This document shows positions 28,001-40,800 of a DNA stretch of 64,000 nucleotides, piece after piece. The notes under the pieces are model-generated. The model ran no database searches. It was not told where the DNA came from and worked only from the letters and a program-made list of their open reading frames with translations. A program made the position numbers and the translations under genes. Source of the stretch: Carallia brachiata (taxonomy: Eukaryota; Streptophyta; Magnoliopsida; Malpighiales; Rhizophoraceae); the NCBI GenBank assembly GCA_021464245.1, contig JADCRB010000040.1, positions 4,742,273 through 4,806,272 on the forward strand, read 5' to 3'. Position 1 is the first letter of the stretch. Each line of letters opens with the position of its first letter.

Positions 28001-29725
28001 CTGCAGGAGATAATGCAACATAAGCTTGTCTTTATTGAGACCCAAGATGTGGTTGAAACTACGTTGGCCCTTGACAACTATCGCAGAGCCTGTGACTGTG
28101 GAAGAGGTGCAGTTTTTTTCTCTGTTGCCAGGTATTAAGATGATATTACAGCTTGGCTTTTTGAGTGCTGATATGGACTGGTCAGCTGGTGTGGCATAGC
28201 TTTGAGGGAATAGGAAAAGGGTTGCTTGAAAGTTGAAACTGAGCTGTCTGTGATTTAAGATCATGATGGAGAAGTGATGGTGGGGTAGAGGGATGGAGGG
28301 TTTTAACTATGTCCTGCTATAATGGTTTGGATACTTATCTGCAGGGGAAAAGTAGCTGAAGGGATAGATTTTGATCGACACTATGGCAGACTGGTAATCA
28401 TGTTTGGTGTTCCTTTCCAGTACACCTTAAGCAAGTGAGTACCGTCACTTGCTTTTGTTCACATTTTTGTTAAAAAGAAACAAGTTCATGGAAATAGACA
28501 AATAGACCAGGAGATATGTGCACGAGGAGACTTGCTTTTTTTGGGATGTAATCTCTCTGCAGCTTATTGCTTTCTTCTTTTTTTTTTTTTTTTTAAGTGT
28601 TTGTCTTTGTAATGAAGTTTAATTGATTTAGCATTTTCCATATGCGAATACATTTAAAAAACGTTTCTTTTTGGAGAAACACTTTCACAATTAATAATAT
28701 CCTTGTTGCAGAATATTGCTTGCACAACTAACAATATTTCTCCTTACAGAATATTACTAGCACGATTGGAGTATTTGCGAGACACTTTTCAGATAAAGGA
28801 GGGCGATTTCCTAACTTTTGATGCACTGGTACGGTCTAATGCTAATTTGAATTTGACAGTACGGAGCATTTGTTTGACTGTATGATTGTGAGTAAATGTT
28901 TTGTACTGTAGGATTTGAATTGTATATGTCTGTCTTGGAGGTTCAAACTTAATTAAATCAGTTCTACTGAATCAGAGACAAGCTGCTCAATGCGTGGGCC
29001 GTGTGATCCGGTCAAAGGCTGATTATGGGATGATGATATTTGCAGACAAAAGGTATGGATAAAATCTGTGTACCTAGTTTTTCCTTAATTGTTTTTTTTT
29101 TTTTTTGAACAAAGTAATAGATTGTGGCTCTTATTAACCAAATCGACTCGGCTATATCGAGTGCAGAAGATTATATCTCCACATAACACATACAAACACA
29201 TTATTAGAATAATGTTATCTTAATTAGGGCAATCATCTCTGATATCTTTTAACAGCTGCATTGCTTCAATATTTATCTGCAAAAACTCGTTTTCTTCTCA
29301 ACGGTTAGCAATGACCATGTAGCTCATACAACTTTGCAGATCTGTTTGCTGGTCATAAACTCATAATCCATTTTGGTTTCAATTTCTGTAGATACAGTCG
29401 TCATGACAAGCGCTCTAAATTGCCTAGTTGGATACTATCACATTTACGAGATGCTCACCTGAATTTGAGCACCGATATGGCTCTACATATAGCACGTGAG
29501 GTGTGTCCATGCAACCGCATTTTATTTATTCTGCTTTTTGTTGACAATGATGCAATTATTGTGCGCTGAGGCATTGTTCCTTCTAATTATTCTCCATGAC
29601 TGCAGTTCCTACGGAAGATGGCTCAACCATATGATAAGACGGGTGGTGGTGGTAGGAAGACTCTGTTGTCACAAGAAGACTTGGAAAAGATGGGTGATAG
29701 TATTTTGCAGGGTACGGTATACTAA
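25048..29725 (+). CDS. UVH6: TFIIH DNA helicase XPD (UVH6/RAD3 family)
   Basis: ATP-dependent 5'-3' DNA helicase of the TFIIH complex, acting in nucleotide excision repair and transcription initiation in the nucleus. Twelve exons: 25048-25581, 25915-26195, 26429-26511, 26605-27008, 27414-27607, 27756-27936, 28007-28131, 28345-28434, 28750-28828, 28976-29052, 29392-29500, 29606-29725; all phases agree and the product is 758 residues, the length I recall for Arabidopsis UVH6. Visible: Walker [10 protein letters not shown] (41-49), the four iron-sulfur cysteines C116, C134, C155, C190, DEAH box at 234-237, SGTLSP motif, [19 protein letters not shown], and motif [11 protein letters not shown]. 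Nothing essential is missing. Exon 3 uses the AG at 26427-26428 rather than 26423-26424 because only that keeps RFKATDA in frame. Confidence 0.97.
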
Positions 29726-30691
29726 ATTCTTTTTGCTCCATGAAATTCCAGTTTGGACAATGATTTCACTTTACCTAGTCTGGCCCCATGGTCGTGGACG
29801 GAAGGAGTTGCTAATAAGCATGCTGATGGTGATGTGAGAAGTACTTCCCATTGGATCCTAATTCTCAGAGTCCGGTTGTAACTTCTTGTTTTCTTTTCTT
29901 TTCTTTTCTTTTCTTTTTTTTCCTTGCAGGTGTATAAATGTTCGTGGTGGAATTGTGAAGAAATTCCTGGTTCGGGCTTTTTAATTTAAAAATACTGAGA
30001 ATTATGAGGAGTAGGCTCACACAATGATGGACTGACAATAACTGATAAGCACATCTATGTTGGGTCTGAAACGTTTTTCGGCTGTAGAACTTTGCTTGGG
30101 ATCTTGGAAAAATGAGATGTTCTGTGTGCTGTCATAGCTTATTTCCTACTTATGGCTTTTGTTGGACATTAGACTACTTGGTAGCATTAAGTAGGATAAA
30201 TTCAACAGCTTGTGAGGTACATCGTTTATAATCTTGTATGATGAGGCGGTCATCTACTCATTTCTATCATTTCTTTGGAGTTCCACCAGTCGAAAGTTGT
30301 TGCTTTTGTACTTCCATCCCTGCAGTGCAGGCTCATTTATGGTTGTTCTGGGGCCAAGAAGTGCGATGACGTGTGTATGAGATTGGTCAATTGTGTCTAA
30401 TGCTGCAATGTGTTGCAAATTTACCCTTCATATATGCCATTCACCTCAATTTTCACCTCTGTATTAGTCGATTGGTGGTGGCAGCCATTGTCCTGCCATA
30501 AAGAGAGGGCCAATTTTGGGCGACTCACACTATATCTCAGCAACTGTTAAAAGTCTGAAAATACTAATGAACTAAAAATTGTCCAATTCTTTAATATATT
30601 TTCAAATATTACAGCTTAAAAAAAAAACGAAAAAAAAAAAAAAAGGAACTCCCTAACCCATCATACCCTCTACTTCGACAGCGTTTTTCAG
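29726..30691. other. Convergent 3' region between XPD and TT8
   Basis: Both genes end here, so the stretch should hold both 3' UTRs and polyadenylation signals. It contains a TTTTC pentanucleotide run (29889-29918) and an A-rich run near 30620-30645. I see no gene. Confidence 0.55.
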
Positions 30692-31096
30692 TCATTCGTG
30701 GGGTATTATTTGATGGATTGCTCTCTTTACCTCTACAATACTTACTTTCCTTCCATTAACATTGTCCTTCACCTGCAAGCATATTAAACACAATGGAGTT
30801 AGCTTTAATTAATTAATTAATTAATTAATGTAATATAATAAGAGAGAGCAGAAAAATAGGATTAGGCTTTTAGGGAAGTTTAATTAAGAAGCTCTATTAT
30901 ACCTTGGCCCTTAATTCAGCCACAAAGACTCCGCTGTTCGACGAAGACTGGACCGCGGTGGTTTCTATCCGCTGGTCCCTTAGCATTTGCATTAAATCCA
31001 GCAACAATCCTTCTCTGTATCCACATCGCAACTCCAACAACGCGTCGCTCTCAATTATCGACACCTCTACGCTTGGGCCCTCCTCCTCTAATTGCT

Positions 31097-31129
<33 letters not shown>

Positions 31130-34100
31130 GAGTTGGTGTTTCCGCCGACTTGGCCTTGGCGGCCCCGCCAGTCCCTTCCACTATCCTCAGCTTCCTTTTG
31201 TCGGATCCCGGACCATTTCTGGACCGGTCCACGACCGCCGTGACCCCACTCCTTTGCTCTTTGGAACTATTTGTCCTCTGCGGTGGGTCCAGCGTTCTCG
31301 ACCGTTGCTCGACCTCCATTTGTCGGTTACGCGCCTCCAGATCCTGAATCTTCTTGCGCAGTTGCTTCACGTACTCAATGGTGTCTCCTAGTATCGAGGC
31401 CTTGTCCATCTTGGTGACGAACGGCACCAGCGACCTCAGTATTATGAACCTCTCGTTGAGCTTCTCTCGACGGCGGCGCTCGGCCAGCACGTGATTGGCG
31501 CTGAGCTCATCCTGACCGACGCCGCCCTTGCGGAAGCGACTGGCGGCGTCGCCGTCCCGGAGCTTGGGGGAATTCTCTTCGCGGTACTTGCTGTGGAGGT
31601 AGGGGACGCTGAATAGGATGTACTTGAGGAGCCATTGGGAGGTGCCCTCGACGGGCACGTGGAGGTGGTGGTCAGAGCGGCTGGTCCACCTGGAGAAAGC
31701 TGATTGGTTGGAGTATACAGGGTATGCTGAGGTGGACGCCTCGACCCAGCGGATAGGCTGGTTTTGGAGGATGGTGGAGACGGTCTGGGAGTAGTGGGTG
31801 TCTTCCTGAGACAGGTCTTCTATTGGCGGTGGCCTCCCTGCAATGCATGCATTTGCACATTACCAATCAATCACAGCAATTAGAAGCCTCAAAATAAATT
31901 GATTTAAAAGGTGTTTTGTTTAGTTTTGTTTTTTTTAAGATACTTTTTGTTGCTCAGTTTTCAAATAAATGTTCTAGTTTTAAAACGTAGTTTTTAGATG
32001 AACTATTTTTTTTAAAATAAAACAGTTAAATAATTTTTAAATTGAAATATCTTCGTAATACTATACTCATAAAACAAGTAAAAAATATATTAAATAATTA
32101 TTTTATTATTTAAAGATCGATGAATTAACTAAATTCAATAATTTCATTTTAGTGATAAATAACAAAAATCATCAATCAATAATAATTTTTTTTACAGTAA
32201 TTAATAATAAGTAAACCAATACACCATCAACCACCAACTATTAAGATTAGAGTAACAACAAAATTGAATTATATGTGACACAATTCTTGCTGATCTCCTT
32301 TTGGTTCTCTTTTTCCGTATTTTAAAACTTCATTGACGCAGCCAGATTGCAAATGAAGTAAATGAGAGCCATGGAGTAATTGAACTGTGAGGACTGTGAA
32401 GTAACGTTTTTCCCTTGCGAGAATCAACGAGGGCGGCAATTTTGTCAGTGAGAAGCGTTAAATTATGAATACTCCTGAAACTTTTTGAAGATCGCTTGTG
32501 CCTGCACAGCGGCCGTGCACGTGACACAGACAGAGATTTGTGCACGAGCCTGTTGCAGGAAACAAGGCTGACCCACCTCACTCACTCCGGAAAGCTGGAG
32601 TTTCAGTTCCTTCTTCAGAGACAAAAACAGAAAGAAAAGCTGAACAGCTCTCCGTTTTTTTTTCGTTTCCCGACGGTCAGGCAAACGGTCAACCGACTGT
32701 TTTTTTATCATCTTTTTAGGAAATTATAAAAATTTCATAGGAGATGCAAGAAATAAATAAAACACGTTTCTAGACACTGACTCAGATATTAATATGTACA
32801 ACAAAACATAAAAATAAAAATTATGAATATATATTTATAAATAAACTCATATTTACAATTGCGTGAATTTTTTTTGCGTGTTCATAATATTTTTGAATTA
32901 TATAATCAGGTAGAACCATGTGCATGCATGACTAAACAATGTTATTCAAGTTCTAATCTTCATCAAAATAAACAACAACACCAACAACAACAATAATGAT
33001 AATAATACCTAAAAAATTGAAGGAAAACCATGCCACAATCATCATCATATTATGACAATAAATAAATAAATAAATAAAGAATTATATTTTGGGCGAGCAA
33101 TTGTGAGAACGTGGCAAGCATACAAAAATCTGAACGGTAAAAAATGTGTCGGAATAAAAAAACAAAAAGGGAAAACATTGGAGGACAAAAGAAGGTGGAC
33201 AGAAAAGTGTACATAATGCAACTAAAGGATATATTTGTGCAACAGAGTTGATTTTTTGTGCAACAAAAAATACTGTGATAATTTTTTGTTGCACATTTTA
33301 TTAGTCTTGTTGCACAAATATGTCCTCTGATTGCATTATTGACAAATTTTTTGTCCACCAACTTATATCCTCCTAATGGAACCCAAACAAAAAGCTAATT
33401 TTTTTTTTAAATATCGTTATATTAGGTACGTATTTAAAAAGCACAGGAGACCCACTCGCATTAGCTAAACAAAAACTCTCGAAAGCTGACAGATATAAGA
33501 GTGTGGTGCGCAGCTGAAATGGGGTTAATAAATCAGAGAATTGTCAATTTCAGTGGAAGCGAAACAAGCAATTGGATACCTGAGGACGGTGGTTGAAGAC
33601 TACCATTCAGCGGGTCTTGCATCATTGTCCACCTCCGAGTGGATTCGGCCCTGAACAAGTCGGCTCGGCGCTGATGATCTGGCGCGTTTCCTCCTGAGCC
33701 GATCAAACGAAAGTCGGAGGAGTCCAGATTGTTAGACCCATCGTCGGGCGAGCCAACCCTGATATCCTCAGACATCTCCAGCTGCATCAGCTCGCTCGGC
33801 TCAGCCGTTGCGGCCGCCACAGCTTGCGGGTTTTGAGCCTCGCCGGGGACGGGGCGAGGGTTACGGCCTGTGACGGCTTCTGAATCAGACCCTTGTTCGT
33901 CTTCTTCATCCTCATCCTCTTCCTCCTCCTCCTCCTCCTCCTCCTCCTCTTCCTCCTCCTCGTCGTCCTCATCTTGGCCGGCGTCAGCGGGGGCGTCCGC
34001 CGCAGCAAAGTTGGGAGGAATGGGAGGAGACTGAAATCGAGGGTGGTGGTGGTCGGATGACGTGGCGGGGTTGGAAGTGGAGTGCTCGGAGAGAGCTGGC

Positions 34101-37100
34101 TTTGGCGGAGGAGGAGGGTGGTGATGGTCATTGAAGAAGCTTTTCACGTGTTGGATAAAAGCACGATCCTCTTGAACCTATAAATATATATTCAACAACT
34201 CCAGCAGTTTATCTGCTGCTATTTATTAATTGATCAAAAACTCTAATCTGCTATTAACACACACACACACACACACATATATATTGATTCTTAATTGATT
34301 TTTACCTTCTCGGTTGTTCCAAGTTCAACGACGCCGTCTAAGAGAGGAATGCACACCACAGTCTGCAATTGTTAATGCAAAAAATAAAGAGAGGAAAAAG
34401 TAAGCCAATGTTTCTATTAAGGGCTCAAGTGGTCAAAGTCAAACTTCACGGGATAAGTGAATTCACCTGTATGCGAGCGCTCTAGTGCCATGATTGTTTG
34501 AAAACATTTCAGCGTTCAGACACGAGATAGAGAGAGAGAGAGAGACAGAGAGAGAGAGAGGGAGTTAGTTGGAAATTAAGGGATGAACCAACGCACTGGT
34601 CAACTTGTTCATATATGTTATCTGTCTCGATTTTTTAGTGTTTTGAATAATATCTTAAATCATACAAAAAAATAATAATTTTTACAATAAAATTAATAAT
34701 TTTTATTTATTATTCTTATTACATTCAAGACATCAAATACTAACGATTATCATACAAACATTTTCTTTCTGTGTGTATAAATGTATACCTTTGCAAGAAT
34801 GGCTCTAGAAAATGTTTTGCTGTCCACCTCGTTTGCACCGGCAAGCCATACGTGTTGTCGCTTTGCATATGCCTTTCCAGGTAGCCTGCACCAGTGCGTC
34901 GTACTTTATCAGTTATAAGGTCGTAACCCTTAATTTCCATGTAAAATTATACATGTTTCTTCAACGCAACACTTTGAAGATTTAAATTATAATAAATATT
35001 AGGTTGTAATATTTAGGTAACAACATTGCTTTTAGATGATTGAAATTAAAAAAAAAAAAGATAAATTCTTAAATACTGATAGATGAATTGGATATTGTTA
35101 CAAAAAATTAAGTTACATAATAAAATTATTGCTCTGTTAAGTTTACGTTCACAATTAACTTTGTGTTCTTGTGAGAGTGTTCATAACTTCTGAGATTTTC
35201 AGCTCCACGCTTCTTGTGAGAGTGTTCATAACTTAAGTTTGCGTTAAGTTGGCTTCCTTAGTATAACTTGGTTCAATACTTCAATTTTAACTGGGTTTTT
35301 AGATTTGATTGAACCAAGGGCTATATGACTTGTCACGCGATTTCCAACATGCATGTAACCTCAGTATATCCCAGTTGTTGGACACACAAGAGCCACATGT
35401 AAGAGTTTGGTAAGTAGGTAGAGAAATTAGCAAAATTCATCTGGAGTCTTTTTTTAATTTTTTAAAAAGCTAAATCTAAATCTATTTGATGTTATATTAA
35501 ATATATTTAGTATTACTTTAAATCATAATATTTTTTTTTTCAAATACAGTTGGAATAGTCTCCGACCATATCCTCTGTCCAAAGAACATTTCCCCTCTTG
35601 TAAATACGCCTGAAAACCTAAATTAATGATTTTATAAATCCCAACCAAGATTATATAATAAAGATTAAGTCACTACTTGGTGGACATTGTTCACAGGGAT
35701 CAAACTAGCATATAACAAGTCTAAATAATAGAAAGGAAAGAGTTACATTATCTGAAAAAAATTGTCTGAAATTTTGTTCGAATGCAACTACTTGTATTTG
35801 ATGCGTAATTAGTTAAATTTTATGTGTAAAAAAACGACAGTAATTTTTCTTCTTCGTTTTAATTGCACTTGAAATCCAGATGATTACAAACCAAATATAG
35901 GCAGTTACATTTAGATAGTATTTCTAATAATTTTTTGTCTGAAAATATAATGGAGATCAAAATTATTCTATGATGCGACGACCAAGATTTGTCAGTGGGA
36001 TTATCATGGTACAGGACAAAATCATGGACCTCCAGACTCTATAGAGAGAGAGAGGGTTGCTAAATGCCCTCTATAGTTCATATAAGCTCAGGCATGAGTT
36101 GGGGTGGCACGGTGTTGTCTCTTTTTTCAAGGAAGCAGTGCACTTGTGGCAGAGAGTAATTTTTTGGTGAAACCTAAGAAAGGCTTTATTGAGAGGAGAC
36201 CCCTTATTTCTATTTTTGGAGTGGTTGCTTATTTTACTAGAAAGTAACTAGTTAGTAAGTATATATGCATAACAACAAATCCAATCAAAAGTGGACTCTC
36301 GGTAACTTTTAACGAGAATCTAAAGGCTGTTCTCATAAGATAGAAGATGACAGAAGTCTATCATCTAACAGGTTCTAAACGTAACATCAACTGGGCTTCG
36401 ACCGTTACTACCAACGATCATAAAAAATGTCAGCTTCTTCTCAATTACTAAATGCATAAAGACAGTCTTGTTTTTTTTTTATAAATTTTCAGTTTTCTTC
36501 TCAAGAACTTGGTTTGTGTCGACAGTTGTCACCACTTAGTAAGTAGAAACCAATATAGTTCCAGCAGCCTCAATAAATTGTGGGGCGTGCAATATTTCAT
36601 CGAAGGCAAAAGTAGGCAATATAATGTTTTGTCCGAAATTTTTTCAGATTACAACGAATCTCAAAATTTTGTAATTATTGTAATACTTTTGTAATAAAAA
36701 AATATATATCTTAATATCTTATCATTTATTTGTTGTAAGAAGTATCATGATGGTTATAAAAAATCAAGAACTCATTGTAATGAATAAAATTTTAACAAAA
36801 AATCTTCTGAAACTATAACAAGACTCTTTCATCAAATCATATATACACCACCGGTCTATGTGTCTAATTGTACTTGGATATATATCCTTTCTCTCCATTA
36901 ATTCAAGCATTTATACTCATTCAACTGCCCTCCGTTCATTCAGTATGTATGAAGGGAGGAGGTGAGGCTCTTCTTTCTTTAGAAAAGAATTAAATTGTAC
37001 TTCCACCAAATTGAATGCCTTTCTTTCTTTAAAAGGAAATCCTCCAGTTTTCCCAAGCAAAAATTTTCCAAAGAGCACAGAAAGTAGCTAAGGTTCCCAA

Positions 37101-37823
37101 AATGTTACTAACCCTACAGGTCAAAACAGTGTAAAAACGCACTCTCAAAAAAAACACAGAAATTAAAAAACAAAACAAAACAAAGAGTGCACAACAAAAT
37201 AGATCATTACTACCATTCTATTGCACCAAACTTAACCAGAATAAGAAACCTACATTGATGTGTATTAAAGAAGTGAAAAGAACACAAGCAAAGAAAAACG
37301 AATCGTTGAAATTAAGCTCATCCACAAGTTCAACTTACTTACCCCACACCAGGAGGGAAAGAGAAGGACACGCACATGAGATAAAACCACTCCGACTCCG
37401 TTAAGTCCTCCGGGGACAACGCTGCACAGGGCCGCCGTGTCGGCTGATTGGTCTCTCCTGCCGACAATGACTCATAAAGCTCTCTAAGCTGCTGACTCCT
37501 TTGCAACGATGCCTCCTCAGCACTAACCTCCATTGGTTGCACTGTCTTTCTAGTCTTAATTGCTCCATTGTAATACCCATCTCCCCATACTAAGATCCTG
37601 AACAATTATGGCCATAAATCCACCTTAGAATCCTTGGATTATATTGAAAACTGTATTTATTTTAAATTTGTACGGACAGAAAGAAAGTAAGATCATATCT
37701 TTCAAGAGATTATTATTACCCTTGTTGCGGACAAATTTGCCAAAAGAGACTGTAAGTCCATTGAACTGATTGCACCGCAGCCTGCAACATGCCCTGCAAG
37801 CGACTACTAGGTGGCGCAGCCAT
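30692..37823 (-). CDS. TT8: TT8-type bHLH regulator of anthocyanin and proanthocyanidin synthesis
   Basis: Nuclear subgroup IIIf bHLH factor that works with R2R3-MYB and WD40 partners. Eight exons on the minus strand: 37823-37720, 37597-37343, 34885-34789, 34481-34467, 34362-34306, 34177-33580, 31837-30903, 30772-30692; all phases agree, 713 residues. N-terminal MYB-interaction region: SVQWTYSLFWQICPQQG, WGDGYYNGAIKTRKT, LPGKAYAKRQHVWLAGANEVD, TVVCIPLLDGVVELGTTEK. An acidic Asp/Glu run lies at about 245-275. The bHLH (about 484-540) has the DNA-contacting His-Glu-Arg pattern in NHVLAERRRREKLNERF, then KASILGDTIEYVKQL. A poly-Pro run (~610-622) precedes an ACT-like C-terminus ending IHQIIPHE. 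Exon 4 is a 15-nt microexon. TT8 rather than GL3/EGL3 is judged from the N-terminal motifs and exon structure. Introns 2 and 6 carry MITEs. Confidence 0.94.
31909..32240. mobile_element. Possible MITE in the sixth TT8 intron
   Basis: The left end ggtgttttgtttagttttg and the right end (reverse complement ggtgtattggtttactta) match loosely, around very AT-rich non-coding DNA with aataat words, like the elements near 8671 and 44570. No target duplication is evident. Confidence 0.35.
33174..33381. repeat. Fold-back (palindromic) MITE in the sixth TT8 intron
   Basis: The two halves are long imperfect inverted copies. Left arm landmarks are cattggagga, ggtggaca, ataatgcaa, tatttgtgcaaca and gtgcaacaaaaaat; the right arm has the same words on the other strand (tcctaatg, tgtccacc, ttgcattat, tgttgcacaaata, attttttgttgcac). 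The arms are ~90-100 nt with a very short loop around 33275-33280, so a transcript would form one long hairpin. It lies between TT8 exons 6 and 7. Confidence 0.75.
34259..34280. repeat. (AC)n / (AT)n microsatellite in a TT8 intron
   Basis: A run of about ten AC units followed by AT units, between the exon at 34306-34362 and the exon starting at 34177. A second, GA-type run lies at about 34528-34561 in the neighbouring intron. Confidence 0.85.
35741..35958 (+). mobile_element. MITE with long terminal inverted repeats, copy 1 (TT8 intron 2)
   Basis: About 215 bp whose two ends pair with each other (gaatgcaactacttgtattt on the left; aaatataggcagttacattt on the right). The same sequence occurs in the opposite orientation at 50803-51028, with shared words such as acgacagt, ttcttcttcgtttta, ttgcacttg, agtatttcta and ataatggag. 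It lies in the 2.46-kb second intron of TT8. Superfamily not assigned. Confidence 0.75.
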
Positions 37824-40800
37824 ATATCTAACAACTATGTTTCTATACTGCAAATTAAGTATCGTACAAGAGATTTAGAAAAAAAAAAAAAATAAAAGAA
37901 AATTAAAAAAAAGAAAATTAAAAGGGGGGTTCGAATGCCAAGTAATGAAAAAGATCAGAATCTTATTAGTTGTTTCAACTGATGGCAAGAGAAGAAAAGA
38001 AGGTGGGGCGATCCTTTAAGTTGGAAGAGAAGAAGAGAAGGTAGGGTACAACAACGGAATAGATCAGAAAAGACCTGCAGGTATGGCTTGGAAAGTTGGG
38101 ACTTGGGGAGGGAGTGATCAGAAAGAAAGAAAAGAGGTAGATGACTTTGAGGAGATGCAATTCAGCTGCCCAAGAGAATGCCCACTTTGCAAATTGCAAA
38201 GTATAGTAGGAGCATTGAAGAAGTATTTGAAGGGTCGTTAGCTCTCTTATTCATTCTCACTGCATGTGCCTGTCAATTTTCTTATAATTGTAATTGTATG
38301 CACATTTTATTATATTTTAGTTACTTTTATATTTAATTAAACGTATGTATATCACATATTATAGTTTTAAAAGGATAAAAATTACATAAATAGAGAAAAA
38401 AGACAATAATTGTAAGAGTCTAACAGCGTAATTCGTAATTTCTCACTTTTCACATTGCGTCCTTCATTTGTCTATATGTCCCCCAGCTTTAATTTTTTTC
38501 AAACTAAAAATGAGTGAGCTTCAGAGAGGAAATTGGAGGTTTTGACTGGTTGTTCTACCAGACGGAGTATTATCGTACCTGTCATTGCTAAGGTGTGTTC
38601 CAGAGCATCGGTAGTTGTGTGCTCCTGTGGGCCAGATGCGTTTGTGATTTTCAGTGAGATTAGGTGGCGAAGACTGGGCGTTGAGACCCATATTTTATCG
38701 TACGGCCAACGAGTTGAATATCTGTGTGTGTGGGCAGGAGGAAAGAAAAAAAAAAAAACGAAAAACCTAATACACCGGTATGTATTATGTGCCAAATTAA
38801 ATTTATTCAATATGTGATACATAGTTTATTTATTGAAACAAAACAGAAGTAAAAAATGGAAAAAAAAAAAGAAATCAGAAACATTCTAAAAACTAGTGTG
38901 TCGAATATCAATTGACTTGATTTACAGCTCCATGATAAAATAAGCAACAATAATATAATCATGTTATGAGGCCACTTTTATTAAAATCCTTATTATTTTC
39001 TTTATAATACCTCTTATTGTTATGATCATGAGTGCGGCTACGAATTATTATAAAAAATTCTAAATTTGAGATACAGACATAATACTCTTTGATAGAATTG
39101 TGTAGCATTATTTTTACTTTTTTATTTTGTTGATAAAAGAAAAAAAATTTAGATACGTTATAAACAAAAAAACAAATGATATTCATGTCGCAGGAGGCAA
39201 TGACACGTACGGTGATTTTCCAGCACATGAGACTTTAATTTTTTTTTTTTTCGCTCTAGCATGAGACTTTAATTTGCGTTTGCTTTTTATTATTTTCTTC
39301 ATTTAATCGAACATGGTAACTGTTTCCCCCAAAAAAAAAAAAACAGGGAAGGTCGGTAACTGTAAACGTCAATTTCATTCGTAAATTTATACACATTTCT
39401 CATCTCTTCTCAAAATTATGTGCATGATATTTTATTAATAAAACTGACAGCAACAATGACAACACGACTTAATCCTAAATTCAATTGAAAATGACTAAAC
39501 CATTAATATAGTTAAGACTTGAAAAAAAAAAAAGGTATCTAAATTTTGTTTTGACATGAAAAAAAAAAGTATCTAACTGGTTCCTATGGAACTTTGAAAT
39601 TTCATGACAAAATAAAAAAACATGCTAGTGGGTAGTGATGGTTTAATCTTTTGCTTCGATTTGGCGATTAGTAAGCTTATGGGTGTATACAATAATAAGA
39701 TGACAAAAATGGGTATCCAATCCAAACGATTAACATTAAAAAAACAGAAAAGTTCAACCCCGCAAATCGGAATGTGTAGCCAGAACCAAATAAACAAAAT
39801 ATTATTGTTCGAAGAACTGAATTTTCTGAATTAAATATGATTTATATATTATTATTTGGTATGTAGATGCTTATGAATCGAAGGAATATCAAGTCTTCGC
39901 TAGCTAGCTAGCAACAGAAAACTACTATGAAAAGTTGAGAGAGAGCTTTTGACTTCACCAACCCTGTGTGTTGGGAGCTTGGAATGGCAGATTCTTTGGA
40001 TGGTCGCCATGACTTGTAGTTCGGACCCAGATCCGACATCGAAGGAAAATGGTCCTTTTTCCATTAATTGTTCAATTTCAATTTGGCATTTTGATCGATG
40101 ATTGAACTGAACGATGAAAAATGATTTGTCTATTAAGAATAGACAAAAATTGTTCAACAGTGAATTTATTACAATTGTTTGCAAATTCTTTGTACATGCA
40201 CACTTAGATTTTTAGTATTAGAGATGACTTTAATACTTGTTTGTTAGAACCCTTTGGTTACCAATCGATCTCATTTACTGTGATTATTCAAGGGGGAGGT
40301 GGTCGGCTGCAGCTGAACGATGGCATGCCCAGAGGCCTATTTCTACTCGTTGACTTTTTGTCTCCAAAAGTTTTGTTCAATTCGGACCAACACCTTTGGG
40401 AGAGTAAAATGTAAGAGAATTCGAAGCTATATATTTTAAAATAGGAACAATTAATTCTTGTTTTTTTTTTCTTTTGTACATCTAGGAACACTTATTCTCC
40501 TCAATAGGCATATGTGACAAATTTTTTTTTTTTTTTTTTGGTGTTGCAAATCAGGTAATTTCTAACATCAAAGCAACTACTATAAAAGCGTACAACAAAT
40601 TTCTGTCATGTGGACAGTTTTTCCTATGCCAGTGAAAGGTGGTGCAGTGACATAATTCAATTTCTGCTCTTTATTGTATTATAATTCATCACCCTGAAAT
40701 CAAACCCTCATGCACCTGAGGATGGGAGGAGTACATCTTACTATACAGCTTAATAGTCATTGGAACCTTCAAGGGAACAAAAAAATTAATATCGTGTGTC

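Noticed and set aside
30904..31391. Plus-strand ORFs opposite the TT8 bHLH exon
   Set aside because: They are the antisense of a GC-rich coding exon; poly-Gly/Arg runs mirror the poly-Pro repeat.
38499..38822. Overlapping ORFs on both strands (94 and 107 codons)
   Set aside because: No recognisable family, splice context or codon pattern; listed only as an unexplained higher-GC block.
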